Below are positions 41,822 to 51,254 of a stretch of DNA of 64,000 bases, piece after piece (within the stretch, counting starts at the first letter, position 1; every line of letters begins with the position of its first letter). The stretch covers positions 1-64,000 of the forward strand of contig CAXTKD010000007.1 in NCBI GenBank assembly GCA_964244885.1, read 5' to 3'. The notes beneath the pieces were generated by a model that did no database searches, was not told where the DNA came from, and saw only the letters and a list, made by a program, of their open reading frames with translations. The stretch comes from CAXTKD01 sp964244885 (GTDB taxonomy: Bacteria; Pseudomonadota; Alphaproteobacteria; Sphingomonadales; Sphingomonadaceae). The position numbers and the translations under genes were made by a program.

Positions 41822-42793
41822 TCAGCGCGGCGGGAGGGCCGGACGGCGCGGCGGGGCGGGGGCGAAGCGCCAGATCGGGCCGCCGCCGGCCTTGACCGTG
41901 CCGAGCGTGGCGGTGGCGCCGGCCGACAGCTTGGCGAGCAGGCGGTCGATATCCGGGCCGTCCGGCGCGGCGCCGGGGTCGATGGCGGCGAGGGCGCGGA
42001 GGACGAGCCGGCGCTGGAGCTCGCGCGGCAGGTCGGCGGCGTCGAGCGTGACCGTGCCGCCTTCGGTGCTGCTACGGCCGCGCCAGGCGGCCTCGGCGGT
42101 CCAGGCGAGCGCCGCCTCGGCCTCGGCGAGGTGCGCGGCGCTCGCCGCGAGGCGCGCGCCGTCGAGCCATGGGATGTCGCGCAGCAGGGCGCGGGCGGCG
42201 GTGCGGTCGTGGCGGGGGTCGCGATTGGCGGGGTCGTCGACCGGCGTCAGGCCCGCCGCTTCGACGATCGCGCCGAGTGAAGCGCGGCGGAGGCGGAGGA
42301 GTGGACGAAGCAGCGTGACGCCTTCGCACAGAGTGCGGCGTGCTCGGATGCCGGTGAGCCCGCCGAGGCCCGCGCCGCGGCTTGCGCGCATCAGCAGCGT
42401 CTCGGCCTGGTCGTCGGCGTGGTGCGCGGTGGCGAGCCAGGCGACGGCGTTCGCGGCGCACCAATCGGCCATCAGGCGATAGCGCGCGGCGCGGGCCTCA
42501 GCCTGGAGGTTGGCGCGCGGCTTGTCGCCTTCCCAGGCCAGCGTGGCGTGGGGGATGCCGCGCGCCGCGCAAAGCGCCCCGACCCCGGCGGCTTCGTCGG
42601 AGGAACCGGGGCGGAGGGCGTGGTCGACGGTCAGCGCCCGGACTCGCGCGCCGTAGGCTTGGTGCGCGAGAAGGAGGAGGGCGAGGCTGTCGGGGCCGCC
42701 GGAGACGGCGATGGCGAAGGGCTCGTCCGTGCCGAGCGGGCGGCCGATCAGCGCGGCGACGGCGTCGTCGAAGGCGGCCGTCAGCTCTTGCAC
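41822..42793 (-). CDS. tilS: tRNA(Ile)-lysidine synthase
   Basis: A 323-residue N-type ATP pyrophosphatase that converts C34 of tRNA-Ile(CAU) to lysidine, an essential change that makes it read AUA. The PP-loop is AVSGGPDS (30-36). ATAHHADDQAETLLMR is the second signature; the C-terminal part is shorter than in E. coli, as usual in this group. The start is GTG 42793, overlapping the cpoB stop by 13 bases. The tilS-ftsH neighbourhood is conserved in many bacteria. Confidence 0.93.
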   Translation of the reverse strand: MQELTAAFDDAVAALIGRPLGTDEPFAIAVSGGPDSLALLLLAHQAYGARVRALTVDHALRPGSSDEAAGVGALCAARGIPHATLAWEGDKPRANLQAEARAARYRLMADWCAANAVAWLATAHHADDQAETLLMRASRGAGLGGLTGIRARRTLCEGVTLLRPLLRLRRASLGAIVEAAGLTPVDDPANRDPRHDRTAARALLRDIPWLDGARLAASAAHLAEAEAALAWTAEAAWRGRSSTEGGTVTLDAADLPRELQRRLVLRALAAIDPGAAPDGPDIDRLLAKLSAGATATLGTVKAGGGPIWRFAPAPPRRPALPPR

Positions 42794-43749
42794 TTGGCGG
42801 CGGCGCGGCCCCGCGTCAGCTGCGCCTTCTGGTCGGTGCTGAGCTTGGCGGCGTAGACGGCGTCGAGCTCGCCGTAGACCTCGCAGGCCTGCTCGGGCTT
42901 CTTGAGCTCGACGAGCGCGCCGCCGAGGCCGAGCAGGCTGTCGGGCGCGCGCGCGCCCTTGGGCAGGCTGTTGTAGTTTTCGAGATAGGCCTTCGCCGCC
43001 TGCGCCGGCAGGTGCTGCGCCATGTAGGTGCGGCCGAGCCAGTAGCGGGCGTGGCTGGCGCGCGGCGTGTTGGGATATTTGGTCAGGAAGGCCTGCAGCG
43101 CCGTCTCGGCCTCGTCGTACTTCTTGGTCTGGTAGAGCGCGTATGCGGCCTGGAAGGCGCCCTCGGCGGAGGTCGGGGCGGGCGGCGCGGCCTTGGGCTT
43201 GGGCGCGGACGGAGGCATCGCGTCGGTCGTTCCCGCGTCGGCCGAAACCGTCACCGGCGGCGTCTTGGCGACTGGCTTCGTGCTTGTTTTGGCGGGCGTC
43301 GTCACCTTGGCGGGAGGTACTGGCGGCTCATCATCCGCGACGGCGGCGGGCGCGGGCTTCGCGCCGCCTTCGAGCGCGCCCAAGCGGAATTCGGTGTCGG
43401 CGCGGAGCTTGGTCATCGCCTCCTCGTTCTGCCGGGCCTTGAAGGTCGCCTGCTCGACCTGGCCGGTAAGCGTCTGGAGCTGGCGCTCCAGCGCGTCGAC
43501 GCGGGTGGTGAGGTCGGCGATCGGCGAGGTCGCGGGGGCGCCGGCGGCGGGCGCGGCGGCGTCGGTCGCTGGGAATTCGGGCTCGAAGAAGCGCTTGTCG
43601 CCGCCGGGGAAGACCTTGCGCTGGACGGCCTTCATCTGCGATTCGAGCTGGCCGACGCGCTTGTCGATCGGCTCGCCCGACTGCGCCGACGCCGGCAGCG
43701 CCGAAGTCAGCAGAAAGCCCAAGGTCGCCAGCTTCACAAAAACGCGCAT
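42781..43749 (-). CDS. cpoB: Tol-Pal system-associated periplasmic protein CpoB (YbgF)
   Basis: A 322-residue exported protein. Signal peptide about 1-24 (ASAQ). An N-terminal coiled coil with a GQLESQMKAVQRKV part and LERQLQTLTGQVEQ allows trimer formation. A Pro/Ala-rich linker leads to C-terminal TPR repeats (AYALYQTKKYDEAETALQAF, ASHARYWLGRTYMAQHLPAQ). It coordinates peptidoglycan synthesis with outer-membrane constriction. ATG 43749 follows GGGGCGGC. The tol-pal genes proper are not in the window. Overlaps tilS by 13 bases. Confidence 0.92.
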   Translation of the reverse strand: MRVFVKLATLGFLLTSALPASAQSGEPIDKRVGQLESQMKAVQRKVFPGGDKRFFEPEFPATDAAAPAAGAPATSPIADLTTRVDALERQLQTLTGQVEQATFKARQNEEAMTKLRADTEFRLGALEGGAKPAPAAVADDEPPVPPAKVTTPAKTSTKPVAKTPPVTVSADAGTTDAMPPSAPKPKAAPPAPTSAEGAFQAAYALYQTKKYDEAETALQAFLTKYPNTPRASHARYWLGRTYMAQHLPAQAAKAYLENYNSLPKGARAPDSLLGLGGALVELKKPEQACEVYGELDAVYAAKLSTDQKAQLTRGRAAAKCKS

Positions 43750-43840
43750 TGCCGCCCCATCCGTCATTGTCGCGAGCCTCATGCCGAGGCGCGAGTCGCG
43801 GCGCAAGCTAAGGGTGCAAGGCTGTCGCTGCGATGAAGCG

Positions 43841-44764
43841 CTAGCGCCCGGCGCGAGCGAGCAGCGCCGACGGGGTGAGCGCGACATCCTTCACCATGTC
43901 CTGGGGGCCGCCGAGCGAAGGGATGGCCTTGCCGGCGACCGAAATCTGGAGCGCGCCGGCCTTGCCGGTCCAGAGGAGGAGGTCGTCGCGGTCGGCCGGG
44001 ACGACGTAGCGCTCGCCGGGCTTCAGGATGCCCATCTTGACCGAGGTTCGGGTGGCGCGGTCGTAGACCTTGAACCACGCCTCCTCGTTCGCGGTGATGA
44101 CCACCGGGCCGCCGCTGACCGGCGTGCCGGCGGGCGTAGTGTCGGCGGCGTCCGCAGGCGCGGCCTCCGGGGCGACGACGCCGCCATCGGTGGCGGCGGT
44201 ATCGGTGGCGGCGATATCGGCCGGGGCATTGGGGTCGGTCGCGGCCGCATCGGTCGTCTCGGCCGGCGGCGGCGCTTCGACAACGGGCGCCGGCGCGGGA
44301 GCGGGCTCTGCCGCCGCGACGACCGGAGCCGGCGTCGGCGTCGAATCGAACATCCCCTCGCCATAGGCCCAGACGCCGGCGAGGATGGCGACGATCAGCG
44401 CGACCGCGGCGGCGACCAGCCAGCGCGGCGGCACCCGGCTCTCGTCGACCGCCTCGATCGGCACATGGGTGGGGGCGTGCGGGACCTTGCTGGTCTCGGC
44501 GCGGTAGTGCGCGGCGGCGGCGTCCTGGTCGACGCCGACGGCGCGGGCCAGCGTCTTGACGAAGCCGATGGTGTAGGGGAGCGCCGGAAGCGCATCGTGG
44601 TCGTCGGCCTCGATCGCCTGCAGGTGGCGAAGCGGCACGCGGGTGGTGTCGGCGATGCCGGCGAGATCGATGCCCTGCGCGACGCGCGCGGCGCGCAGCG
44701 TCTCGCCGAGGCTCGGCTGCGCCCGCTCCATCCCCAGTCCCGAAAGGATCGGTTCCTCGTTCAA
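43841..44764 (-). CDS. RodZ-like helix-turn-helix membrane protein (DUF4115)
   Basis: A 307-residue bitopic protein. The cytoplasmic HTH (about 16-80) contains LGETLRAARVAQGIDLAGIA and a RodZ-type sequence RHLQAIEADDHDALP. One membrane span (about 114-134) follows, then a Pro/Ala-rich linker and a DUF4115 beta domain (about 225-300: ANEEAWFKVYDRATRTS). RodZ links MreB to the membrane and shapes the cell. The start is TTG 44764, with GGGGAG six bases upstream; ATG 44731 is an alternative. Upstream of cpoB on the same strand. Confidence 0.9.
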   Translation of the reverse strand: MNEEPILSGLGMERAQPSLGETLRAARVAQGIDLAGIADTTRVPLRHLQAIEADDHDALPALPYTIGFVKTLARAVGVDQDAAAAHYRAETSKVPHAPTHVPIEAVDESRVPPRWLVAAAVALIVAILAGVWAYGEGMFDSTPTPAPVVAAAEPAPAPAPVVEAPPPAETTDAAATDPNAPADIAATDTAATDGGVVAPEAAPADAADTTPAGTPVSGGPVVITANEEAWFKVYDRATRTSVKMGILKPGERYVVPADRDDLLLWTGKAGALQISVAGKAIPSLGGPQDMVKDVALTPSALLARAGR

Positions 44765-44838
44765 CCGCGTCTCCCCGTACGAGCCGGACCCTCGCGCGGC
44801 GACTAATCTGTGTCAACGGGCCGAACGGCCGACCGGGC

Positions 44839-47121
44839 CTAGTTTCGGACGATTCCCTGCGCGTCGGCGGCGGCGGACAGCTCGGCGCGGATATCGACGC
44901 GCGGGCGGGCCAGCCATTCGCGCATCGCGAGGCGGAGCGGCGCGATCTCGGCGGAGCGCAGCATCGCCTTGACCGGGCCGACCGCGGCCGGAGTGATCGA
45001 CAGGCGGTCGAGGCCGAGCGCGACCAGCGCCAGCGCCTCCAGCGGCCGCCCGCCCATCTCGCCGCAGACCGAGAGCGGGACGCGGGCGGCGGCGCAGGCG
45101 TCGACGACGCGGGCGAGGAAGCGCAGGATCGCCGGGCTCAGCCAGTCGTAGCGGTCGGCGAGCTTGGGATTCGAGCGGTCGGCGGCGAACAGGAATTGCG
45201 TGAGGTCGTTGGTGCCGACCGAGACGAACTCGACCATCGGCAACAGCAGGTCGAGCCGCTCGGCGAGCGCCGGGACTTCCAGCATGACGCCGTAGCGGAC
45301 GTTGGCGGGGAGCGGGCGCTTCGCCTTGGCGAGACGGGCGCGCTGCTCCTCGATGATCGCCTTGGCGGCCTCGAACTCCCAGGGCTCGGCGACCATCGGG
45401 AACATGACGTGGAGGGTGCGGCCGGCGGCGGCGTCGAGCAACGCGCGGGCCTGGACCTTGAGCAATCCGCCGCGTTCGAGCGCGAGGCGAAGGGCGCGCC
45501 AGCCCATCGCCGGGTTCTCCTCGTCCTCGGTGCCATCGCGGACATAGGGCACGGCCTTGTCGCCGCCGATGTCGACGGTGCGGAAGACCACCGGCTTGTC
45601 GCCCGCCGCGTCGAGCACGTCGCGGTAGAGGCGGGTCTGGCGCTCGCGGCGCGGCAGCGAGGCGGCGACGAGGAACTGGAATTCGGTGCGGAAGAGGCCG
45701 ATGCCGTCGGCGTTGGTCTGGGCGAGGCCGGGGAGGTCGGCGCGGAGACCCGCGTTCATCGACAGCTTGATGCGGATGCCGTCCCTGCTCTCGGCCGGCA
45801 GGTCGCGAAGCGCGTCGAACGACGCCTGGCGGCGGGCGCGAAGCTCGCTCATCGCCTCGAACTGCTGCTCGATCACTGGGGTCGGCCGGACGAACAGCGC
45901 CGAGGAGGCGGCGTCGAGGATCAGCGGGTCGCCCTCGGTGACGCTGCCGCGCAGATTGGCGACTCGGCCGAGGACGGGGATCGACATGGCGCGCGCGATG
46001 ATCGTGACGTGCGCGGTGAGCGAGCCCTCCTCCAGCACGACGCCCTTCAGGTAGCGCCGGTCGTACTCCAGCAGCTCGGCGGGGCCGAGGTTTCGGGCGA
46101 CGAGGATCGAGTCCTCGCGCAGGCCCAGTTGAGCGGCGGTGCCGAGCTTGCCCGCGACGATTCGGATCAGGCGGTTCGACAGGTCGTCGAGGTCGTGCAT
46201 GCGCTCGCGGAGATAGGGGTCGTCGATCTGGCGCATGCGGGCGCGGGTGTGCTGCTGGACGCGCTCGATCGCCGCCTCGGCGGTCAGGCCGGAATCGATC
46301 GCCTCGTTGATGCGGCGCGACCAGCCCTCGTCGTAGGCGAACATCTTGTAGGTCTCGAGGATGTCCTCGTGATCGCCGGGGCCGGCGAAATCGGCCTGGC
46401 CCATCATGCGGTCGATCTGCTCGCGCATCTTGGTGAAGGCGTCGTAGACGCGCGCGCGCTCCTTCTCGGTATCCTCGGCGACGGTGTGCTCGATGACGAT
46501 GCGCGGCTGGTGGAAGACCGCCTTGCCGCGGCCGAGGCCCTCGACGAGCTTGAGGCCGCCGAGCCGCTCGGGACCTTCGGCGACGGCGCGGACCTTGGCG
46601 GCCTCCGCCTCGTCGACGAGGTCGGCGCTGGAGATCATCTCCGACAGCACCATCGCGACGGTCTGAAGCGCCTCGATCTCGACATCGGCATAGTCGCGCG
46701 GCTCGAGGTGCTGGACGGCGAGGACGCCGACCGCCTGCTGGGCGCGGATGACCGGGACGCCGGCGAAGCTGTGGTAGAGCTCCTCGCCGGTCTCCGGGCG
46801 GTAGGCGAACTTCGGGTGCTGCGCGGCCTCCGCGAGATTGAGCGGCGCGCGGGTCTCGGCGATGGTGCCGACGAGGCCCTCGCCGAACGCCAGCCGGGTG
46901 ACGTGGACGGCGCTCTGCGACAGGCCGCGAGTCGCGAACAGCTCCAGCACGCCGCCGCGCAGGACGTAGATCGAGCAGACCTCCGAGCTCAGCGCCTCGC
47001 CGATGATCGCGACGACCTGGTTGAGCTTGGCCTGCGCCGCGGCGGGGGAGGCCATGACATCGTGCAACCGCCGCAGGATCTCGCGCGCCGCGCTCGCTGC
47101 GGAGACGGCGGCGGGGCTCAC
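44839..47121 (-). CDS. ptsP: Phosphoenolpyruvate--protein phosphotransferase PtsP (EI-Ntr)
   Basis: Enzyme I of the nitrogen-related PTS, 760 residues. It has an N-terminal GAF domain (about 20-160) that senses nitrogen metabolites, a PEP-utilising N-domain (about 185-305), a mobile domain with the phospho-His in EGSLTAHVTIIARAM (H371), and a TIM-barrel PEP-binding domain with GLFRTEFQFL and VSVGTNDLTQFLFA. The start is GTG 47121, overlapping the preceding nitronate monooxygenase stop (GTGA), so translation is coupled. NPr and IIA-Ntr are not in the window. The reading frame stays open upstream, but that part lies in the other gene. Confidence 0.95.
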   Translation of the reverse strand: MSPAAVSAASAAREILRRLHDVMASPAAAQAKLNQVVAIIGEALSSEVCSIYVLRGGVLELFATRGLSQSAVHVTRLAFGEGLVGTIAETRAPLNLAEAAQHPKFAYRPETGEELYHSFAGVPVIRAQQAVGVLAVQHLEPRDYADVEIEALQTVAMVLSEMISSADLVDEAEAAKVRAVAEGPERLGGLKLVEGLGRGKAVFHQPRIVIEHTVAEDTEKERARVYDAFTKMREQIDRMMGQADFAGPGDHEDILETYKMFAYDEGWSRRINEAIDSGLTAEAAIERVQQHTRARMRQIDDPYLRERMHDLDDLSNRLIRIVAGKLGTAAQLGLREDSILVARNLGPAELLEYDRRYLKGVVLEEGSLTAHVTIIARAMSIPVLGRVANLRGSVTEGDPLILDAASSALFVRPTPVIEQQFEAMSELRARRQASFDALRDLPAESRDGIRIKLSMNAGLRADLPGLAQTNADGIGLFRTEFQFLVAASLPRRERQTRLYRDVLDAAGDKPVVFRTVDIGGDKAVPYVRDGTEDEENPAMGWRALRLALERGGLLKVQARALLDAAAGRTLHVMFPMVAEPWEFEAAKAIIEEQRARLAKAKRPLPANVRYGVMLEVPALAERLDLLLPMVEFVSVGTNDLTQFLFAADRSNPKLADRYDWLSPAILRFLARVVDACAAARVPLSVCGEMGGRPLEALALVALGLDRLSITPAAVGPVKAMLRSAEIAPLRLAMREWLARPRVDIRAELSAAADAQGIVRN

Positions 47122-48125
47122 GCGGCGCGATCCTCCAGCGCGGCGGACGCTTCGGCGACCAGCTCGTTGACGATGTCGGCGGTGGGCTCTTCCTTCGTCA
47201 CCATGCCGACCGACTGCCCGGCCATCAGCGAGCCGTTCTCGACATCGCCGTCGATCACCGCGCGGCGGAGCGCCCCGGCCCAATAATGCTCGATCTGAAG
47301 CTGTGCCTCCATCATCTCGACGCTGCCCTTGTCGAGGAGATTGGCGACCTCGCGCTGCTTGGCGGTGAAGCTTTCGGTCGAGGCGTTCTTGAGCGCGCGC
47401 ACCGGGATGACGGGCAGGCGCGGGTCGAGCTGGACGCTGGCGACCGCGTCGCGCGCCGAGGCGCGGATGAAGGCGCGCTTGAAATTGGGATGCGCGATGC
47501 TCTCGGTCGCGCAGACGAACCGGGTGCCGAGCTGGACTCCGCTCGCGCCCATTTCGAGATAGGCGGCGATCGCCTGGCCCCGGCCGATGCCGCCGGCGAC
47601 GAACACCGGCACCTTGTCGTGCATCTCCGGCAGGATCTCCTGCGCCAGCACCGAGGTCGAGACCGGGCCGATGTGGCCGCCGGCCTCCATGCCCTCGATC
47701 ACCAGCGCGTCGGCACCCGAGCGGACGAGCTTCTTGGCGAGCGACAGCGCGGGGGCGAAGCACATCAGCTTCGCGCCGCCCGCCTTGATCGCCTCGATCG
47801 CGCCGCCCGGCGGCAGGCCGCCGGCGAGGACGACGTGGCCGACCTGCTCCTCGCGGCAGACCGCGATCAGGTCGGTCAGCATCGGGTGCATGGTGATCAG
47901 GTTGACGCCGAAGGGCTTGCTGGTCAGCGCGTAGGTCGCCCTGATCTCCTCGCGCAGGCGCGCCGGCTCCATCGCGCCGCAGGCGATGACTCCGAAGCCG
48001 CCGGCGTTCGAGATCGCGGCGACGAGGTGGCGCTCGCTCACCCACGACATCGCCCCCGCCATGATCGCGTAGCGGGTGCCGAGAAAGTCGGCGCCGCGCT
48101 TCATGAGGGCGTCGAGGCGGGTCAT
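47118..48125 (-). CDS. Nitronate monooxygenase family flavoprotein (second copy)
   Basis: A 335-residue FMN TIM-barrel protein, shorter and of a different branch from the copy at 17921-18997. IMAGAMSWVSERHLVAAISN opens it; EGMEAGGHIGPVS carries the His typical of class I-like NMO, and FVAGGIGRGQAIAAYLEMG and VQLGTRFVCATES form the phosphate site. Also similar to FabK-type enoyl reductases, from which the family cannot be told without a tree. Overlaps ptsP by four bases and is separated from lysC by a repeat pair. Confidence 0.9.
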   Translation of the reverse strand: MTRLDALMKRGADFLGTRYAIMAGAMSWVSERHLVAAISNAGGFGVIACGAMEPARLREEIRATYALTSKPFGVNLITMHPMLTDLIAVCREEQVGHVVLAGGLPPGGAIEAIKAGGAKLMCFAPALSLAKKLVRSGADALVIEGMEAGGHIGPVSTSVLAQEILPEMHDKVPVFVAGGIGRGQAIAAYLEMGASGVQLGTRFVCATESIAHPNFKRAFIRASARDAVASVQLDPRLPVIPVRALKNASTESFTAKQREVANLLDKGSVEMMEAQLQIEHYWAGALRRAVIDGDVENGSLMAGQSVGMVTKEEPTADIVNELVAEASAALEDRAA

Positions 48126-48149
48126 GGGTGAGGATTCCCGCGAGACAAT

Positions 48150-48258
48150 CCCCTCCCCAGCGGGGAGGGGCAGGGGTGGGGAGAGTGCTGGGCGTGAAGC
48201 GCAGCGCTATCGTGCCTGGCGGCGGACCCCACCCCTACCCCTCCCCTGAGGGGAGGGG
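48150..48258. repeat. Family A palindromic repeat pair between lysC and the monooxygenase gene
   Basis: CCCCTCCCCAGCGGGGAGGG plus G (48150-48170) and CCCCTCCCCTGAGGGGAGGG plus G (48238-48258) flank a spacer with GGGGTGGGG and CCCCACCCC. It fills most of the 160-base gap; both genes read on the reverse strand. Confidence 0.8.
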
Positions 48259-48285
48259 ATTTTATGTTGGTCAGGAGGAAGAGGG

Positions 48286-49521
48286 TCATGCCTCTCCGTC
48301 CAGGCCGTAGGCGGTGTGGAGGACGCGGACGGCAAGCTCGGTATATTCCTCGGCGATCAGGACGGAGATCTTGATCTCGGAGGTGGTGATCGCCTCGATG
48401 TTGATGCCGCGCTCGCCGAGCGCGCGGAACATCGTCTGCGCGACGCCGGCGTGGCTCTTCATGCCGACTCCGACCACCGAGATCTTGGCGACGTTGTCGT
48501 CGGCGTGGAGGCGGGTGTAGCCGATCGCCTCGTGCGCCTTCTCCAGCGCGTCCAGCGACAGCGCGAGCTCGGTGCGCGGCACGGTGAAGGTGACGTCGGT
48601 GTTGCCGGTCTCGTGCGCGATGTTCTGGACGATCATGTCGACGTTGACGTTGGCCTCGGCGAGCGGGCCGAACAGCGAGGCGACGGCCCCCGGCTTGTCG
48701 GGCACCGCGACGACGGTGATCTTCGCCTCGTTGCGGTTGTAGGCGACGCCGGTGATCAGCTGCTGTTCCACGTTCTCGTCTTCCGTTTCTTCATCGCCGA
48801 CCACCCACGTGCCTTCGGCGTCGCTGAACGACGATAGCACGCGGACGCGGACCTTTTCCTTCATCGCCAGCTCGACCGAGCGCGTCTGAAGCACCTTCGC
48901 GCCGACCGAGGCGAGCTCGAGCATCTCCTCGTAGGTGACCTTGGCGAGCTTGCGGGCGCGGGGCACGATGCGCGGGTCGGTGGTGTAGACGCCCTCGACA
49001 TCGGTGTAGATGTCGCAGCGCTCGGCGTTGAGCGCGGCCGCGACCGCGACCGCGGAGGTGTCCGAGCCGCCGCGGCCGAGGGTGGTGACTCGGCGGTCGT
49101 CGGTCAGGCCCTGGAAACCGGGGATGACGGCGACGGCGCCGCCCGCCATCGAGGCGAGGATGTCGCCGGTGTCGATGCCGAGGATGCGCGCCTTGGAATG
49201 CGCGCGCGAGGTGCGGACGGGAAGCTGCCAGCCGAGCCAGGAGCGCGCCTTCATGCCGGCGGCCTGCAGGGCGATCGCCAGGAGGCCCGAGGTGATCTGC
49301 TCGCCGGCGGCGACGACGACGTCATATTCGGCGGTGTCGTGGAGGGGGGAGGCCTCGCGACAGAAGCCGACGAGCCGGTCGGTCTCGCCCGCCATCGCGG
49401 AGACGACGACCGCGACCTGGTGGCCGGCATCGACCTCGCGCTTGACGCGTGCCGCGACGCTGCGGATGCGCTCGATCCCCGCCATCGAGGTTCCGCCGAA
49501 CTTCATGACGATCAGGGACAT
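48286..49521 (-). CDS. lysC: Aspartate kinase
   Basis: A 411-residue aspartokinase for the first step of Lys/Met/Thr synthesis. The N-terminal kinase motif is MKFGGTSM (6-13), followed by GRGGSDTSAVAVAAALNAERC and IYTDVEGVYTTDPRIVP. The C-terminal half has two ACT domains (about 260-400) that bind lysine or threonine for feedback control. Monofunctional, alpha-beta type in other bacteria, although the internal beta start is not evident. Divergent from ubiG by 59 bases, which must hold both promoters. Confidence 0.96.
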   Translation of the reverse strand: MSLIVMKFGGTSMAGIERIRSVAARVKREVDAGHQVAVVVSAMAGETDRLVGFCREASPLHDTAEYDVVVAAGEQITSGLLAIALQAAGMKARSWLGWQLPVRTSRAHSKARILGIDTGDILASMAGGAVAVIPGFQGLTDDRRVTTLGRGGSDTSAVAVAAALNAERCDIYTDVEGVYTTDPRIVPRARKLAKVTYEEMLELASVGAKVLQTRSVELAMKEKVRVRVLSSFSDAEGTWVVGDEETEDENVEQQLITGVAYNRNEAKITVVAVPDKPGAVASLFGPLAEANVNVDMIVQNIAHETGNTDVTFTVPRTELALSLDALEKAHEAIGYTRLHADDNVAKISVVGVGMKSHAGVAQTMFRALGERGINIEAITTSEIKISVLIAEEYTELAVRVLHTAYGLDGEA

Positions 49522-49580
49522 GGGGAGGAAGACGAGCCTTTGCCGGGAGTTCGCCGCCCTGATAGAAACCGCGGGGACTC

Positions 49581-50309
49581 ATGGCAAGCAACGCACCCAG
49601 CATCGATCCATCCGAAGTGGCGCTGTTCGGCGGCATCGCCGGGGATTGGTGGAACCCCAAGGGGAGCTCGGCGCTGCTGCACCGGATCAACCCGGTACGG
49701 CTGGGCTATATCCGCGACCGCGCGGTGCTGCATTTCGGGCGCGACGAGCGGTCGCGGCGGGTGCTCGACGGGCTGACCGCGCTCGATGTCGGCTGCGGCG
49801 GCGGGGTGCTGTGCGAGCCGCTGGCGCGGATGGGCGCGGCGGTGACCGGGCTGGATGCGGCAGCGGAGAATGTCGCGGTGGCGAGGGCGCATGCGGCGAC
49901 GATGGGCCTCTCCATCGACTATCGCGCCGGGGCGGTCGAGGAGATGGACGGCACGTTCGACATCGTGACCTGCCTCGAGGTGATCGAGCATGTCGCCGAT
50001 CTGACGAGCTTCGTCGGCGCGCTGGCCGAGCGGCTGGCGCCGGGCGGGCTGCTGCTGTTCTCGACTCCGAACCGGACCTTGCTGTCGCGGGCGGTGATGA
50101 TCACGGCGGCGGAGGATGTGCTTCGGATCATCCCCAAGGGCGCGCACGACTGGCACAAGTTCCGGACGCCGGACGAGCTGCAGCAGGCGTTCGGGGCGGC
50201 GGGGCTCAGGGTGGATGATGTGCGGGGGCTGAGCTGGCGGCCGGGGCGGGGGTTCGTGCTGAGTGACGATACGAGCGTCAATTATATCGGCTCGGCGACT
50301 CGGGCCTAG
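49581..50309 (+). CDS. ubiG: Ubiquinone biosynthesis O-methyltransferase UbiG
   Basis: A 242-residue SAM methyltransferase that does both O-methylations of ubiquinone synthesis. The start region IDPSEVALFGGIAGDWWNP is specific to UbiG. SAM motif LDVGCGGGVL (68-77), then DIVTCLEVIEHVAD and FSTPNRTLLSR. The C-terminal HDWHKFRTPDEL is the UbiG/Coq3 membrane-contact region. Followed by a 130-bp composite repeat; convergent with the response-regulator gene. Confidence 0.97.
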   Translation: MASNAPSIDPSEVALFGGIAGDWWNPKGSSALLHRINPVRLGYIRDRAVLHFGRDERSRRVLDGLTALDVGCGGGVLCEPLARMGAAVTGLDAAAENVAVARAHAATMGLSIDYRAGAVEEMDGTFDIVTCLEVIEHVADLTSFVGALAERLAPGGLLLFSTPNRTLLSRAVMITAAEDVLRIIPKGAHDWHKFRTPDELQQAFGAAGLRVDDVRGLSWRPGRGFVLSDDTSVNYIGSATRA

Positions 50310-50319
50310 CGCGGCGCAT

Positions 50320-50448
50320 CCCTCTCCCGCTTGCGGGAGAGGTTAGGTGAGGGGCGAGGCGCGAAAGCGCGAGCGGCGCCCGATTCGGTGGTTTCCCTCA
50401 CCCCGCTCGCCTGCCGGCGAGTCGCCCTCTCCCGCGAGCGGGCGAGGG
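50320..50448. repeat. Composite palindromic element, about 130 bp (family B), copy 3
   Basis: Same orientation as copy 1 (29180-29309), with the same flanking palindromes and the same central TTTCCCTCACCCCGCTCGCC segment, but the left arm has a small deletion. It fills the gap between convergent ubiG and the response-regulator gene, from ten bases after one stop to eight before the other. Confidence 0.9.
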
Positions 50449-50456
50449 GAATGGCA

Positions 50457-51254
50457 CTAGAGGAACCGCGCCACCACGTCCCGGTAGCTGCGGCTGACCT
50501 TCACGTTGGCGCCGGAGCCCAGGACCAGGAAGCATTCGCCGTTGGTGTGGGGCTTCACCTGCTTGACCTGGTCGAGGTTGACGATGGTCGAGCGGTGGAT
50601 GCGCTTGAACTTCCTGGGGTCGAGGCGCTTTTCGAGGTCCTTCATCGTCTCGCGCAGGATGAGCGTGTTGTCGGCGGTCTGGATGCACATGTAGTCGCCG
50701 GCGGCGTCGATGCGCTCGATCGTCTCGACGTCGACCCGGAAGATCTGGCCGCGGTCCTTGATGTTGATGAGCTTCTCAAAGCGGCCGGCCGCCGGCGCGT
50801 CCTCGGTCGAGGCGTGGTCGCTCGCGGCCTCGGGGGCGTGCTCGGCAAGGAGTTCCTTCAAGCGGTCCGACTGTTCGGAGGCCGAGCGTTCGGAGAGGCG
50901 TTGGCGGACCCGCTCCAGCGTCTCGGCCAAGCGCTCCTGGTCGACGGGCTTCATCAGATAGTCGAGCGCGCCGGCGTCGAAGCCCTTCAGCGCGAACTCG
51001 TTGTAGGCGGTGACGAAAACGAACAGCGGCGGCTCGATGTCGGCAAGGCCCGAGACTACCGAGAAGCCGTCGAAGCCCGGCATCTGGATGTCGAGGAAGA
51101 CGAGGTCGGGCTTCAGCGTCTTGATGGCGCGGATCGCCTCCCGCCCGTTGGCGCAGCGCGCCACGATCTCGACGTCGTCGAACGGCTCCAGGCGGAGCTC
51201 GAGGCCCTGAATGGCCAGTTGCTCGTCGTCGACGAGGATGGTGCGGATGGTCAA
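50457..51254 (-). CDS. LytTR-type response regulator
   Basis: A 265-residue regulator. The receiver domain (about 1-120) has phospho-acceptor D55 in FLDIQMPGFDG, acid pocket LVDDEQ, a switch Thr in VFVTAYNEFA and Lys in YLMKPVD. The C-terminal LytTR domain (about 155-262) has YMCIQTADNTLILRETM and RIHRSTIVNLDQVKQV, which bind DNA by beta-strands. The start is TTG 51254, with GGAG eight bases upstream; its TTGA overlaps the kinase stop. Works with the preceding kinase. Confidence 0.92.
   Translation of the reverse strand: MTIRTILVDDEQLAIQGLELRLEPFDDVEIVARCANGREAIRAIKTLKPDLVFLDIQMPGFDGFSVVSGLADIEPPLFVFVTAYNEFALKGFDAGALDYLMKPVDQERLAETLERVRQRLSERSASEQSDRLKELLAEHAPEAASDHASTEDAPAAGRFEKLINIKDRGQIFRVDVETIERIDAAGDYMCIQTADNTLILRETMKDLEKRLDPRKFKRIHRSTIVNLDQVKQVKPHTNGECFLVLGSGANVKVSRSYRDVVARFL

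Noticed and set aside
45196..47286. A 696-codon open frame antisense to ptsP
   Set aside because: Shadow of ptsP with no ribosome site or recognisable motif.
47122..48045. An upstream extension of ptsP
   Set aside because: That region codes in another frame for the nitronate monooxygenase; GTG 47121 overlaps its stop as in other coupled genes.
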